Positions 55,004-64,000 of a stretch of DNA of 64,000 nt are shown piece by piece; the first letter of the stretch is position 1, and each line of letters opens with the position of its first letter. This DNA comes from Advenella mandrilli (GTDB lineage Bacteria > Pseudomonadota > Gammaproteobacteria > Burkholderiales > Burkholderiaceae_B). A model generated the notes under the pieces. The model saw only the letters and a program-made list of their open reading frames with translations, was not told where the DNA came from and searched no databases. The stretch covers positions 62,001-126,000 of the forward strand of contig NZ_JAENGP010000009.1 of NCBI RefSeq assembly GCF_016595155.1, given 5' to 3'. Made by a program: the position numbers and the translations under genes.

Positions 55004-56239
55004 CTATCGCCTAGAACCTTTCAGGCCCCTTGATACAAAGAACCAGGCTGCCGCCAGCAATGCTCCCAGCAGGAACACTTTGGAAGGCCCCGCATAACGG
55101 GCCACCAAACCGCCAATGGCGCCACCTGCAGCAACACCTAGTGCCTGGGACATATTATAGAACCCCAGTGCCAGCCCTTTATGTTCGGGGGGGGAGATCC
55201 GGGAAACCATAGAAGGCTGCAAGGCTTCCAGAATATTAAATGCAATAAAAAAGAGCACGAAAGCAATCATGGTGGCGGCAAAAGACTGGCTGGCCAGCGG
55301 CATGATGGCCATGACCACAGCCAAGGCAGCCACACAGATTTCAAGGCTTAATTTGTGAATATGGCGGGTTTCAGTATAAAAAACGGCCGGTACCATTAAC
55401 ACAAAAGCCACCAGAATAACCGGCAAATACACTTCCCACAGATTACCCACGCGATAGCCACCCAATTCCATTAACAGGGGCGGCGCCACCACAAAGATGG
55501 ACATCAAAATAAAATGCAGGCAAAAAACCCCAAAATTCAAACGCAACAAGTCTGCGTGTTTGAACACATCGGCCATGCGTGACTGTTGCGATACCGCCTG
55601 GCCGTGCATGGGTACCACGGGCACAATAAAGGTGGCCAGCAGCAGGCAAACAAAGCCCAGCAGGCTAATCACCCAGAACAGGCCCGGCAGGCCGCTCCAT
55701 TCAACCAGCAAGGGCGACAGCACCAGTGAAACAGCAAAGGAAACACCAATGGAAGCGCCCACCATGGCCATGGCCCGGGTACGAACTTCGGGGCGGGTGG
55801 CATCAGCAACCCAGGCAGTAATGGCGGCGGAAACCGCCCCAAACCCCTGAATGGCCCGGCCAATAATGACCGTAGTGACTGATTCGGCATTGGCACAAAC
55901 AATACCGCCAATCACAAACAGCAACATGCCGAATATGATCACTGGACGGCGGCCGAATTTATCGGACACCATACCCAGCGGAATTTGCATAATGGCCTGG
56001 GTAATCCCATAAGCGCCAATGGCCGCCCCCACCAAGGCGGCATTGTTGCCGTTGGTCAGGGTTTTGGCGGCGTCGGCAAACACGGGGGTAAGCAGGAACA
56101 GGCCCAGCATACGCACGGCAAATAATAAAGCCAGAGAAATGCTGGCTTTTCTTTCAACAGGTGTGAGCTTGAGTTTTTCCCGTGGTTGCCGGGGGGCATG
56201 ACGGGAATCAGGACGGCTGATTCTGGGTTTAATAGACAT
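55004..56239 (-). CDS. MFS transporter
   Basis: A 411-residue major facilitator with 12 membrane helices after a basic N-terminus of about 30 residues. The loop 2-3 signature is MVSDKFGRRPVI, and the proton-antiport motif C region (GFGAVSAAITAWVADATRP) is near 135. It resembles the drug/H+ antiporter type (YajR-like without the extra C-terminal domain), so export is more likely than import. The substrate is unknown. It is divergent from uvrA across 137 bases that contain an 8-bp-arm palindrome and lies upstream of ssb on the same strand. Confidence 0.88.
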   Translation of the reverse strand: MSIKPRISRPDSRHAPRQPREKLKLTPVERKASISLALLFAVRMLGLFLLTPVFADAAKTLTNGNNAALVGAAIGAYGITQAIMQIPLGMVSDKFGRRPVIIFGMLLFVIGGIVCANAESVTTVIIGRAIQGFGAVSAAITAWVADATRPEVRTRAMAMVGASIGVSFAVSLVLSPLLVEWSGLPGLFWVISLLGFVCLLLATFIVPVVPMHGQAVSQQSRMADVFKHADLLRLNFGVFCLHFILMSIFVVAPPLLMELGGYRVGNLWEVYLPVILVAFVLMVPAVFYTETRHIHKLSLEICVAALAVVMAIMPLASQSFAATMIAFVLFFIAFNILEALQPSMVSRISPPEHKGLALGFYNMSQALGVAAGGAIGGLVARYAGPSKVFLLGALLAAAWFFVSRGLKGSRR

Positions 56240-56291
56240 GTAAGGAATTCAATGAATAACCAACTAATTGGAGAATATCTTAATGAGAGTG

Positions 56292-56316
56292 TAACGCAGA
56301 CTGGCTTACTGCGTTA
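56292..56316. promoter_or_regulatory. Palindrome between the MFS gene and uvrA
   Basis: TAACGCAG and CTGCGTTA are perfect inverse arms around a 9-base centre. It lies in the divergent promoter region, 53 bases from the MFS start and 61 from uvrA. It is not a LexA box (no CTGT-N8-ACAG). The binding protein is unknown. Confidence 0.5.
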
Positions 56317-56376
56317 TAGTTATATATTGCGCTGACAAAAACCAGACTCATCTTACTGGAAGCTAGTTATTAAACA

Positions 56377-59262
56377 ATGGTAATGGATACATCCCCCGAC
56401 ACAACCGGTGACTTCAACAGGGATGCAATCCGCATCCGCGGTGCCCGCACACATAATCTCAAGAATATTTCACTTGATTTGCCCCGTCACAAGCTGGTCG
56501 TCATGACCGGCCTGTCGGGCTCGGGCAAGTCTTCCCTGGCCTTTGACACCCTGTATGCCGAAGGCCAGCGTCGATACGTCGAAAGCCTGTCGGCTTATGC
56601 ACGACAGTTCCTGCAACTCATGGACAAGCCCGACGTCGACCTGATCGAGGGCCTGTCACCGGCCATTTCCATTGAACAGAAATCAGCCGGGAACAATCCG
56701 CGTTCCACCGTTGGCACCATTACCGAAATCCACGATTACCTGCGCCTGCTATTTGCCCGTGTAGGCACGCCCTACTGCCCCGAACACGGAGAACCGTTAC
56801 AGGCCCAAAGCGTGGCCCAAATGGTGGATTTCATTCTGGCCTTGAAACCCGACACCCGGATTGCCCTGCTGGCCCCCATTGCCCGCAACCGCAAAGGCAG
56901 CTTTGAAGATGAATTTGCCCAGTTCCAGGCCCAGGGCTTCATTCGTGTTCGTATTGATGACACGATGATCGAGCTTGAACAGCTTGCGCCCCTGAACAAA
57001 AACGAGAAGCACAATATCGACGTAGTGATTGACCGCCTGAAAATACGCGAAGAAAGCAAGCAGCGACTGGCCGAAAGCATTGAAACCGCGGTCAAGCTGG
57101 CCGATGGCCGGGTGATTGTGCTGGATCTGGATGAAAACACTGAACACGCCTTTTCCAGCCGCTATGCCTGTCCCGTCTGCAATCACAGTCTGCCCGAACT
57201 GGAACCCCGGCTATTCAGCTTTAACAACCCGGTTGGCGCCTGTCCACGCTGTGATGGTTTGGGACATGTGCATATTTTTGATCCCAAACGAATTGTCGCC
57301 TTTCCCGAGCTCAGCCTGGCCAGCGGTGCCATCAAGGGTTGGGACAAGCGCAATGCCTTTACCCATTCCCTGCTTCACAGCCTGGCCATTCATTACGATT
57401 TCGATATCGACGAAGCCTTTGAATCCCTGCCCGAAAACATAAAACACATCGTGCTATACGGTTCTGCCGAAGAAGAAATTTCTTTCCTGTACCTGGACAA
57501 CAAGGGACGCAGCACCTTCAAGACCCATGCCTTCGAAGGGATTATTCCCAATCTGGAAAGACGCTGGCTGGAAACCGATTCCAGTGCCGTGCGCGAAGAA
57601 CTGGGCAAATACCGCACCCTGCAAAGCTGCCCCGAATGCCAAGGCTCACGCCTGCGCGCTGATGCCCGCAATGTATTGATTGGCGACGAGGTTCGGGACG
57701 GTGCCAAGCGCGGGCTGGGCATTTTTGAAGTGGAAGCCATGGCGCTTTCCGAATGTCTGGAATGGTTCCAGGCGCTGCAACTAAGCGGTGCCAAGCAGGA
57801 AATCGCCAACCGGATTGTGCGGGAAATCCAGTCGCGCCTGCAGTTCCTGAATGATGTGGGGCTGAACTACCTGTCCCTGGATCGCAGCGCCGACACCATT
57901 TCCGGTGGCGAAGCCCAGCGCATCCGCCTGGCCAGCCAGATCGGCTCGGGCCTGACCGGTGTCATGTATGTGCTGGATGAACCCTCTATTGGCTTGCACC
58001 AGCGTGATAACGACCGCCTTATCCATACCCTGCAGCACTTGCGTGACCTGGGCAATAGCGTGATTGTGGTGGAACACGATGAAGACATGATCCGGGCCGC
58101 CGACTGGGTGGTTGACATGGGCCCGGGTGCCGGAGAACATGGCGGCCGGGTGATGGCCCAAGGAACGCCCCAAGAAGTTGAGGCCAACCCGCAATCCCTA
58201 ACTGGCAATTATTTAAGTGGCCGCCAAAAAATCAATGCCGGCAACATCCGCCCCCTTGACGCAGAGCAGCCCTGGCTGAAACTGTACGGATGCACCGGCA
58301 ACAACCTGAAATCGGTCAATTTACGTGTTCCGGTTGGCAAGCTGGTCTGCATTTCGGGGGTTTCCGGTTCAGGAAAATCCACCTTGATTAACGATACGCT
58401 GGCCACTATTATGGCCAAAGAGCTGAATCGTGCCCAGTCAGCGTCAGCCCCTTATTCCCATATCGAAGGGCTGGAACACTTCGACAAAATCATCAACGTG
58501 GACCAAAGCCCGATTGGCCGCACCCCGCGCAGCAATCCAGCCACCTATACCGGCCTGTTCACCCCCATTCGTGAATTGTTTGCCGGCACCCCCGAAGCCC
58601 GTACCCGTGGCTATGATCCGGGCCGCTTTTCCTTTAACGTCAAGGGCGGGCGATGTGAAACCTGCCAGGGCGATGGCGTGATCAAGGTGGAAATGCATTT
58701 CCTGCCCGACATGTATGTACCCTGCGATACCTGTCATGGCAAGCGTTATAACCGGGAAACCCTGGAAATCCGCTACCGTGGCCGCACCATCAGCGATGTC
58801 CTCGACTTGACCGTAGAGAAGGCCCTTGAATACTTTAACGCGGTTCCCCTGATTGCCCGCAAGCTACAAACCCTCATGGATGTCGGCCTAAGCTATATCC
58901 GCCTGGGACAAAGCGCAACCACGCTTTCCGGTGGCGAGGCGCAGCGCATCAAGCTGTCGCTGGAGCTGTCCAAACGCAGCACGGGCAAGACCATGTACGT
59001 GCTCGATGAACCCACCACCGGCCTGCATTTTGCCGATATTGCCTTGTTGCTTGACGTGATTAACCAACTGGTGGACGCTGGCAATACCGTAGTGGTGATT
59101 GAACACAACCTGGATGTGATCAAGGCGGCCGACTGGGTCGTGGACATGGGACCCGAAGGCGGCCAGGGCGGTGGCACCATTGTGGCCGAAGGTATCCCGC
59201 AAGATATTGCCAATCACCCCAATAGCCATACGGGCCGTTATTTAAAAACGTTGCTGGCGTAA
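56377..59262 (+). CDS. uvrA: UvrABC excinuclease subunit A
   Basis: UvrA is the damage-sensing ATPase of nucleotide excision repair. The 961-residue protein has two ABC modules. The first Walker A is [19 protein letters not shown], the second [10 protein letters not shown], and signatures are [11 protein letters not shown] and [11 protein letters not shown]. Two zinc fingers are visible: CPVC...CPRC, and CETC...CDTC near 740. A second Met two codons in could also be the start. The last 21 bases overlap the convergent acyl-CoA synthetase gene, so no terminator fits between the two. Confidence 0.97.
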   Translation: MVMDTSPDTTGDFNRDAIRIRGARTHNLKNISLDLPRHKLVVMTGLSGSGKSSLAFDTLYAEGQRRYVESLSAYARQFLQLMDKPDVDLIEGLSPAISIEQKSAGNNPRSTVGTITEIHDYLRLLFARVGTPYCPEHGEPLQAQSVAQMVDFILALKPDTRIALLAPIARNRKGSFEDEFAQFQAQGFIRVRIDDTMIELEQLAPLNKNEKHNIDVVIDRLKIREESKQRLAESIETAVKLADGRVIVLDLDENTEHAFSSRYACPVCNHSLPELEPRLFSFNNPVGACPRCDGLGHVHIFDPKRIVAFPELSLASGAIKGWDKRNAFTHSLLHSLAIHYDFDIDEAFESLPENIKHIVLYGSAEEEISFLYLDNKGRSTFKTHAFEGIIPNLERRWLETDSSAVREELGKYRTLQSCPECQGSRLRADARNVLIGDEVRDGAKRGLGIFEVEAMALSECLEWFQALQLSGAKQEIANRIVREIQSRLQFLNDVGLNYLSLDRSADTISGGEAQRIRLASQIGSGLTGVMYVLDEPSIGLHQRDNDRLIHTLQHLRDLGNSVIVVEHDEDMIRAADWVVDMGPGAGEHGGRVMAQGTPQEVEANPQSLTGNYLSGRQKINAGNIRPLDAEQPWLKLYGCTGNNLKSVNLRVPVGKLVCISGVSGSGKSTLINDTLATIMAKELNRAQSASAPYSHIEGLEHFDKIINVDQSPIGRTPRSNPATYTGLFTPIRELFAGTPEARTRGYDPGRFSFNVKGGRCETCQGDGVIKVEMHFLPDMYVPCDTCHGKRYNRETLEIRYRGRTISDVLDLTVEKALEYFNAVPLIARKLQTLMDVGLSYIRLGQSATTLSGGEAQRIKLSLELSKRSTGKTMYVLDEPTTGLHFADIALLLDVINQLVDAGNTVVVIEHNLDVIKAADWVVDMGPEGGQGGGTIVAEGIPQDIANHPNSHTGRYLKTLLA

Positions 59263-60864
59263 TTCCCGGCGAATGATTTTGCCGGTAGTGGTCATGGGCA
59301 ACTCACGCACAAAGTGAACCTGGCGCGGATACTCATGGGCCGCCACCCGGTGGCGCACGTGGGCCTGGATGTCCTTTTTCAGTTCCTCGCTTGGGGCAAC
59401 GCCCTCGTTAAGTACCACAAAAGCGCTCACCACTTCGGTTCGCTCAGCATCGGGCATACCAATCACCGCCACCATGCTTACCGCCGGATGCCCCAGAATG
59501 CAGTCTTCTATCGGCCCCGGGCCAATCCGGTAACCGGCACTGGTAATCACGTCATCGTTACGGCCTACAAAGCGGATGAAGCCGTTAGCGTCACGCACAC
59601 CCATATCTCCGGTCACCAGATAGGCACCGGCAAATTTTTCCCGGGTCGCTTCGGGGTTTTGCCAGTATTCCAAAAACATAACCGGGTCAGGTGTCAGCAC
59701 GCCAATATTGCCTTCCTGCCCGTTGGGCAAGACATTCCCCTGTTCATCAACAATGTCCAGAACATGCCCCGGCACTGCCTTGCCAATACTGCCAATCTGC
59801 GGTTCAAACAAGGCTGAACAGGCGGAAACAATCATATTGCATTCAGTCTGGCCATAAAATTCGTTAATGGTGATTCCCAGATTGCGCTTACCCCACTCAA
59901 TCAGCTCCAGCCCCAGGGATTCGCCGCCACTGGCAATGGTACGCAAGCCCAGGCGCCAGCGTCGTTGCGGATTTTCAATATGGCGCATCATTTTCAGTGC
60001 CGTGGGTGGCAGGAAAGTATGGGTTACCTGGTGCCGCTCCATCAGCGCAAAGGCTGCTTCGGCGGTGAACTTTTCAAACCGGCAGGCCACCACCGGGATA
60101 CCGTGGTGCCAAGCGGGCATCAGGACATCAAACAAACCACCAATCCAGGCCCAGTCGGCAGGTGTCCACATCACGCGGTCTTTGCCCGACAGAAAATCAT
60201 GGGACATTTCCACCCCCGGCAAATGCCCCGGCAATACCCGATGGGCATGCAAGGCACCCTTGGGCTTGCCGGTTGTACCAGAAGTATAAATAATCACGGC
60301 CGGGTCGTCAGCCAGCGTGTCCGCAGGTGTAAAGTCGGCCGCTTCGTGCTGCAGGGTTGGCCAGAAAGCCTTGGCATGATGATCGGATTGCCCGGCATCA
60401 ATATTGAAAACCGCCTGCAACCGGGGCAGGCTTTCCTGTATATCCGCCAGCTTTTCCATGCCTTCATGGTTGGTCACCAGCACCCTGGCCCCCGAATTGG
60501 ACAGCCGGTACTGCAAAGCATCTATCCCGAACAGGGAAAACAGGGGAATCGCAATCGCCCCCAGTTTGTACACGGCAATGTGGGCAATCGCCGTTTCCAC
60601 TCCCTGCGCCAGCAAAATACCCACCCGGTCACCCTTGCCTACGCCTGCTTTTTGCAGCACGCGGGCAAACTGGTTAGAGTATTGCTTAAGCTGGTCAAAG
60701 GTATAACGACTGATATCGGTGGGCGATTTTTCCTGGATCAGGGCCAGGCGACCGCTGCCATCGGCCCATTTATCGCATACATCCACCCCGATGTTGTAAT
60801 TTTTCGGGATTTCCCATTTGAATTCCTGATGAGTTTGCCCATACGTTGGCTTCTGGATTAGCAC
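59242..60864 (-). CDS. AMP-dependent acyl-CoA synthetase
   Basis: A 540-residue adenylate-forming enzyme that activates a carboxylic acid to its CoA thioester. The P-loop is [17 protein letters not shown] (about 189-205). The later motifs are [37 protein letters not shown] and the C-terminal [12 protein letters not shown] with the catalytic Lys. It lies in the medium-chain/short-chain acyl-CoA ligase group, and the acid is not determined. Its stop lies inside the 3' end of uvrA (21-base tail-to-tail overlap). A perfect FNR box is centred 86 bases upstream of its start. Confidence 0.9.
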   Translation of the reverse strand: MLIQKPTYGQTHQEFKWEIPKNYNIGVDVCDKWADGSGRLALIQEKSPTDISRYTFDQLKQYSNQFARVLQKAGVGKGDRVGILLAQGVETAIAHIAVYKLGAIAIPLFSLFGIDALQYRLSNSGARVLVTNHEGMEKLADIQESLPRLQAVFNIDAGQSDHHAKAFWPTLQHEAADFTPADTLADDPAVIIYTSGTTGKPKGALHAHRVLPGHLPGVEMSHDFLSGKDRVMWTPADWAWIGGLFDVLMPAWHHGIPVVACRFEKFTAEAAFALMERHQVTHTFLPPTALKMMRHIENPQRRWRLGLRTIASGGESLGLELIEWGKRNLGITINEFYGQTECNMIVSACSALFEPQIGSIGKAVPGHVLDIVDEQGNVLPNGQEGNIGVLTPDPVMFLEYWQNPEATREKFAGAYLVTGDMGVRDANGFIRFVGRNDDVITSAGYRIGPGPIEDCILGHPAVSMVAVIGMPDAERTEVVSAFVVLNEGVAPSEELKKDIQAHVRHRVAAHEYPRQVHFVRELPMTTTGKIIRRELRQQRF

Positions 60865-60942
60865 CCTGTCTCCTGATTTTGAATAATTATTGGCCTGATT
60901 CTAGCATCGGGCATTCATGTCCTGCCATCAGGGAAAAGCATA

Positions 60943-60956
60943 TTGATCCAGATCAA
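60943..60956. promoter_or_regulatory. Perfect FNR/ANR-type box
   Basis: TTGAT-CCAG-ATCAA matches the consensus fully. It lies between the divergent acyl-CoA synthetase gene (86 bases away) and the His-rich protein gene (160 bases away). Either could be the target. Confidence 0.6.
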
Positions 60957-61109
60957 GACAAATGCAACTCCGGTATTTTTCGGGAACATTTGCGCCTCCC
61001 GTTCGTTTAAGACAGCAAGACGGCAACCATCATGCCGTCAGGCAAATGGCCACGTCAGACCTGCCATTTACCGATTGCCCAAATCCCTTACCTGTTCGGA
61101 GTTATCATT

Positions 61110-61616
61110 ATGAAACCCTCAAATTTTTCCCGTCTTGCCCGCAACATCACATATGCCCTGGTTCTGGGCACAGCCTCTCTTTCACCGGCCATGGCGGCAG
61201 ACAGCGCCCACAGCCATGACGGACACTCGGTCTCCAGTGCCCAGCTGAAACTGAATAACGGTCAGAAGTGGGACGTTGACGCCCCCTTGCAAAAGGGCAT
61301 GGGAACCCTTCATGCTGCCGTCAGCAAGGCCGTTCCAGCCGCCCACGAAGGTAAAACTGAAGCGCCGGAATATCAGGCACTGGTCAAAACCGCCGGTGAA
61401 CAGATAGAATACATGATCCAGAATTGCAAACTTGAACCGGATGCAGATATTACCCTGCACGTACTGATCGGTGAGATTATCAATGGTGCCAATACCATCG
61501 AAGGCAAAACCGAAGGCAAATCGCCCAGCGAAGGTGTTGTTCAGATGGTCAAGGCACTGGATACCTACGGAGAGTATTTCAACCACCCGGGCTGGGAGTC
61601 GTTTTCTGCCCACTAG
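61110..61616 (+). CDS. Periplasmic His-rich protein of unknown function
   Basis: A 168-residue secreted protein. A signal peptide ends near residue 30 (SPAMAA), followed by an exposed HSHDGHS cluster that could bind metal. The rest is predicted helical, with QKWDVDAPLQKGMGTLHAAV, a single Cys in IQNCKLEPDAD, and a C-terminal VVQMVKALDTYGEYFNHPGW. Similar small periplasmic proteins occur in other betaproteobacteria, without known function. The start at 61110 has a CGGAG, and the longer upstream frame is not supported. The sigma factor gene follows 23 bases later on the same strand, so it may be part of the same unit, as sensor accessory or target gene. Confidence 0.75.
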   Translation: MKPSNFSRLARNITYALVLGTASLSPAMAADSAHSHDGHSVSSAQLKLNNGQKWDVDAPLQKGMGTLHAAVSKAVPAAHEGKTEAPEYQALVKTAGEQIEYMIQNCKLEPDADITLHVLIGEIINGANTIEGKTEGKSPSEGVVQMVKALDTYGEYFNHPGWESFSAH

Positions 61617-61639
61617 GCCAGGATACTAGCAAACAGACC

Positions 61640-62221
61640 ATGGCGGACACTCATTCATCAGTAGCAGAAGAACAGCTGGTTACCCGTGCACAAGCCGGTG
61701 ACCCCGCTGCCTTCTCTAGTCTGGTACGTTCGCACCAGAACCGCATCTTTGGTTTTATTACCTATTTATGCGGTTCTGCCGATGAGGCGACCGACCTGAC
61801 CCAGGATGTATTCATCAAGGCATGGCAGGCATTACCCGATTGGCGCCCCGAAGCCAAGTTCTCTACCTGGCTGACGCAAATTGCCCGCAATACCACGATT
61901 GATGCCCTAAGAAGACGCAACGCCGTGGTATTTGCCTCTTTGGATGAAGAGGATGAAAACCGGCAACTGGTTGAAACCTCTGCCGGCCCGCAGGACAGCC
62001 TGATCAACAGTCAGGATTACCAGCAACTGCTGCTGGCGCTGGACACCATCAACCCGAATTACAGGGAAATTTTACTGTTGCGTGAACTGGAAGGATTATC
62101 CTATAGCGAAATCGCCACTATTCTGGAAATTTCCGAAGGTACTGTCAAATCACGCCTGGCCCGGGCCAGGGTTGCCGCCTTAACTGCGTTCAAACGGCAA
62201 ACAGGAGAAAGTCATGCATAA
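61640..62221 (+). CDS. ECF (sigma-70 family) RNA polymerase sigma factor
   Basis: A 193-residue extracytoplasmic-function sigma factor. Region 2 covers about 25-95 (LVRSHQNRIFGFITYLCGSADEATDLTQDVFIKAW and WLTQIARNTTIDALRRR, divided by loop residues). Region 4 covers about 130-185, with LLRELEGLSYSEIATILEISEGTVKSRLARAR. It resembles RpoE-like and metal-responsive ECF groups. Its stop overlaps the start of the next gene by eight bases, the usual coupling of an ECF factor with its anti-sigma factor. An autoregulated promoter is expected upstream, but I could not identify its elements with confidence. Confidence 0.93.
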   Translation: MADTHSSVAEEQLVTRAQAGDPAAFSSLVRSHQNRIFGFITYLCGSADEATDLTQDVFIKAWQALPDWRPEAKFSTWLTQIARNTTIDALRRRNAVVFASLDEEDENRQLVETSAGPQDSLINSQDYQQLLLALDTINPNYREILLLRELEGLSYSEIATILEISEGTVKSRLARARVAALTAFKRQTGESHA

Positions 62222-62681
62222 ACAATGCCCACGCAATACTGCTTTATCCGCATTTCTGGACCAGGCCTTATCTGGTCAGGAAAAAGCCGAACTGCAGGAT
62301 CATTTACACCGCTGCCCCATTTGTTCGGGACAATTCGCACAGTTGCAACAATTGCATGTTGCTTTTCAGGAAATTCCCAAGCCGGTACTGAATTTTGATC
62401 TGGCCAATGTGCTGGAAGGCCGTCTTCAGGCTAGCAGGCAGATAAAAACCTTGCCACCACCCGGTCGCACACTTCATACACTGCTTGACAGGCTGATGGG
62501 TGGCCTGTGGCTGCCGGCCGGATCGGCTGCCATGGCACTGACGCTGGGACTGGTATTTGGCGGGCAACTGTATAATGCCCCCCCACAAGAACCCGTCAAA
62601 ATGATGGCGATGAATGTTTTTGACTCGATACCGCCAGGCAATATCTGTGCCGGCACCCCGCTTTGCAATACAGGAAGCTGA
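62214..62681 (+). CDS. Zinc-finger anti-sigma factor with one membrane segment
   Basis: A 155-residue membrane protein. The cytoplasmic N-terminus has the anti-sigma zinc motif H-x3-C-x2-C (His30, Cys34, Cys37 in DHLHRCPIC), which sequesters the partner sigma factor. One membrane helix (about 99-120) follows. The periplasmic tail is only about 35 residues and contains MMAM and two cysteines (NICAGTPLC), so it may sense redox state or metal directly or bind the next gene's product. The start overlaps the sigma factor stop. The sensor gene starts five bases after its stop. Confidence 0.85.
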   Translation: MHKQCPRNTALSAFLDQALSGQEKAELQDHLHRCPICSGQFAQLQQLHVAFQEIPKPVLNFDLANVLEGRLQASRQIKTLPPPGRTLHTLLDRLMGGLWLPAGSAAMALTLGLVFGGQLYNAPPQEPVKMMAMNVFDSIPPGNICAGTPLCNTGS

Positions 62682-62686
62682 TCCCA

Positions 62687-63136
62687 ATGAATACGAACTC
62701 CCTGCGTAAATTACTGATAATTTCCCTCTGCCTGAACATCGGCGTATTGGCGGCCTTGGGATGGCATTACTGGAGCGAAAGCACAAATACTGCCACAAGC
62801 CTGCCCGCCTATCTGCAACTTGATGCAGAACAGGAACAGCAATGGCAGCAAATTGAACAACCGTTCCTGACTCAATTTGGCGAGGCCGCCACTAAAATCG
62901 CGCATCATCGCAACGCCATGATTGATGCCATTTTTGCGGAACCCACCAACCGGACAGCCATTGAAACGGAGCGTGATGCCATTGCCCTTTTGCAGGAGCA
63001 CCAGCAACAACTCTTAATTGAACAATTGCTCAGGGAACGGGAGATGCTTTCAGCCGAACAGCGCCAGCTTCTGCTTGGCCTGCTAAAACAGGACCAGATT
63101 CCGGTATCGGCGGTAGAGCAACTGCACCAGCATTAA
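62687..63136 (+). CDS. Membrane-anchored periplasmic sensor-like protein (CnrX/heavy-metal resistance type)
   Basis: A 149-residue protein with an N-terminal membrane anchor (about 9-27) and a periplasmic, Gln- and Glu-rich helical hairpin. The layout matches CnrX, NccX and ZraP-type proteins, which sense metals or misfolding in the periplasm. Candidate metal ligands are His73-His74, His105 and the C-terminal HQH (147-149). Together with the sigma and anti-sigma genes it resembles the CnrYXH arrangement, but no metal efflux genes are in view. A CAGGAAG precedes the start. The identification rests on architecture rather than on detailed sequence match. Confidence 0.7.
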   Translation: MNTNSLRKLLIISLCLNIGVLAALGWHYWSESTNTATSLPAYLQLDAEQEQQWQQIEQPFLTQFGEAATKIAHHRNAMIDAIFAEPTNRTAIETERDAIALLQEHQQQLLIEQLLREREMLSAEQRQLLLGLLKQDQIPVSAVEQLHQH

Positions 63137-63209
63137 GCGGCAACAGCGATGCAACATGCCATTGGCCGGCCTTGGCACGGTACCCGCCGGCAGCTTATAG
63201 TACGCCTGT

Positions 63210-63929
63210 TTAGAACAGGAAAAAATGCAGGGCGACCACCACCGGTACCAAAAAAGCGGTCAACAAGCCGTTCAGGCTCATGCCAAGGCCCGCAAAGGTG
63301 CCTATTTCATTGCTGATCTGGAAACCACGCGCCACGCCAATCCCGTGCGCGGTCAGACCCAGCATGAAGCCCCGGATTTCCGGTGACTCGATCCGGATGA
63401 CTTTAAAAATATAACGGGCACTCATGACACCGAAGACACCGGTTCCCATGACGCCTACCGCTGCCAGCGAAGCCAATCCACCCAGTTTTTCACTAACGCC
63501 CATGGCAATCGGCATGGTTGCCGATTTGGGTGCCAAAGAAATGACCAGTACGTCTTCGGCCCCCAACATAACCGCCACCAGCACCACCGATAACACCGCC
63601 ACCAGCGAGCCCGCCAGCAAGCCGCAAACCAGCGGCAACCAGGCTTTTTTGACGTGTTCAAGCTGCCTGGCCAAGGGAACGGCAAGAGCAACCGTGGCAG
63701 GACCAAGCAAAAATGAAATATATTGTGCCCCAGCCATGTAATCTTCGTAAACCACATCGGTGTACACAAGAAAAGACACAATCAGGGCGACAGACAGGGC
63801 GACGGGGTTTACCAAAGGATGAAAACGGCTTTTTTTGGCCAGCCAGGCAACCAGGGCATACACCAGCAAGGTTAGCAAAATACCAAACAACGGCGTCTTG
63901 GTAAACGGAAGCCAGAATTCATTCAACAT
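63210..63929 (-). CDS. lrgB: LrgB/CidB-family membrane protein
   Basis: A 239-residue inner-membrane protein with about seven helices of the LrgB family, linked in other bacteria to holin-like control of murein hydrolase activity and to export of pyruvate or related compounds. Landmarks are LVNPVALSVALIVSFLVY, LLGPATVALAVPLARQLEHVKK, SLAPKSATMPIAMGVSEKLGG and LTAHGIGVARGFQIS. I chose the ATG at 63929, which overlaps the preceding lrgA stop and matches family starts. Confidence 0.93.
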   Translation of the reverse strand: MLNEFWLPFTKTPLFGILLTLLVYALVAWLAKKSRFHPLVNPVALSVALIVSFLVYTDVVYEDYMAGAQYISFLLGPATVALAVPLARQLEHVKKAWLPLVCGLLAGSLVAVLSVVLVAVMLGAEDVLVISLAPKSATMPIAMGVSEKLGGLASLAAVGVMGTGVFGVMSARYIFKVIRIESPEIRGFMLGLTAHGIGVARGFQISNEIGTFAGLGMSLNGLLTAFLVPVVVALHFFLF

Positions 63930-64000
63930 CGGGAGCCGCCTTTTGCTGATCACGGGCTTGTTTTTCAAGGCGCTTCATGACCTTTTGCATGACCAGTGCC
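63919..64000 (-). CDS. lrgA: LrgA/CidA-family protein, C-terminal end only
   Basis: Only the last 26 codons are inside the window (ending KRLEKQARDQQKAAPDVE before TGA). The position directly before lrgB with an 11-base overlap, and the basic C-terminal tail after a LVMQ segment, fit the holin-like LrgA/CidA partner. The identification depends on context, since no family motif lies in this part. Confidence 0.65.
   Translation of the reverse strand, partial: ALVMQKVMKRLEKQARDQQKAAPDVE

Overview
The window looks like a chromosomal segment of a betaproteobacterium, most likely of the family Alcaligenaceae (order Burkholderiales). The evidence is the gene order (dacA - D-amino-acid transaminase - DUF493 - lipB; birA - type III pantothenate kinase; waaC - waaA; ssb - MFS - uvrA; FmdB - aspS), the protein sequences, and the moderate GC content. 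The genus cannot be fixed by reading alone. It is a dense housekeeping and metabolic region with no prophage, CRISPR array, rRNA, tRNA or complete insertion sequence that I can see.

1-8.0 kb, minus strand: lipoate attachment (lipB, partial), D-amino acid and peptidoglycan enzymes, a small alpha/beta hydrolase, a 54-residue remnant that looks like the head of a SPOR protein, coaX, birA, and the LPS core genes waaA and waaC. 8.2-15.7 kb: a class III aminotransferase, a carboxymuconolactone-decarboxylase-like protein, an EEP-family phosphohydrolase, a site-2 protease homologue, a YpfJ-type metallopeptidase, an AAHS aromatic-acid transporter and a zeta-class GST isomerase. 15.9-20.5 kb, minus strand: a LysR regulator, a bdhA - patatin - marR operon (ketone body/polyhydroxybutyrate and lipid metabolism) and a second LysR gene. 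20.9-25.0 kb: the acetate module yjcH-actP-acs. 25.1-29.9 kb: aspS, fmdB, an antiporter and ubiA.

30-38.7 kb is a proline block: trifunctional putA and the symporter gene putP flank a three-gene TRAP transporter operon. Paired GGTTAACC palindromes lie upstream of both putA and putP and are candidate operators for PutA's own ribbon-helix-helix domain. 38.8-44 kb: a uracil-DNA glycosylase homologue and a complete HAAT-type ABC importer. 44.2-50 kb: a shortened PilD-like peptidase, a sulfate importer without its ATPase, glutathione-dependent formaldehyde dehydrogenase and a phosphoesterase. 50.3-54.2 kb: an FmdE-like protein and a gadB-gadC acid-resistance pair that looks strikingly enterobacterial. 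54.4-60.9 kb: ssb, an MFS transporter, uvrA and an acyl-CoA synthetase. 61.1-63.1 kb: a His-rich periplasmic protein, then an ECF sigma factor, a zinc-finger anti-sigma factor and a membrane-anchored CnrX-like sensor, which is the best candidate here for a little-studied signalling system. The window ends in lrgB and the tail of lrgA.

Non-coding signals include seven copies of a REP-like palindromic element, all in 3' flanks; an IS3-like end palindrome with no transposase; two perfect FNR/ANR boxes; an array of TAGACATT repeats between gadC and ssb; and several strong terminators.
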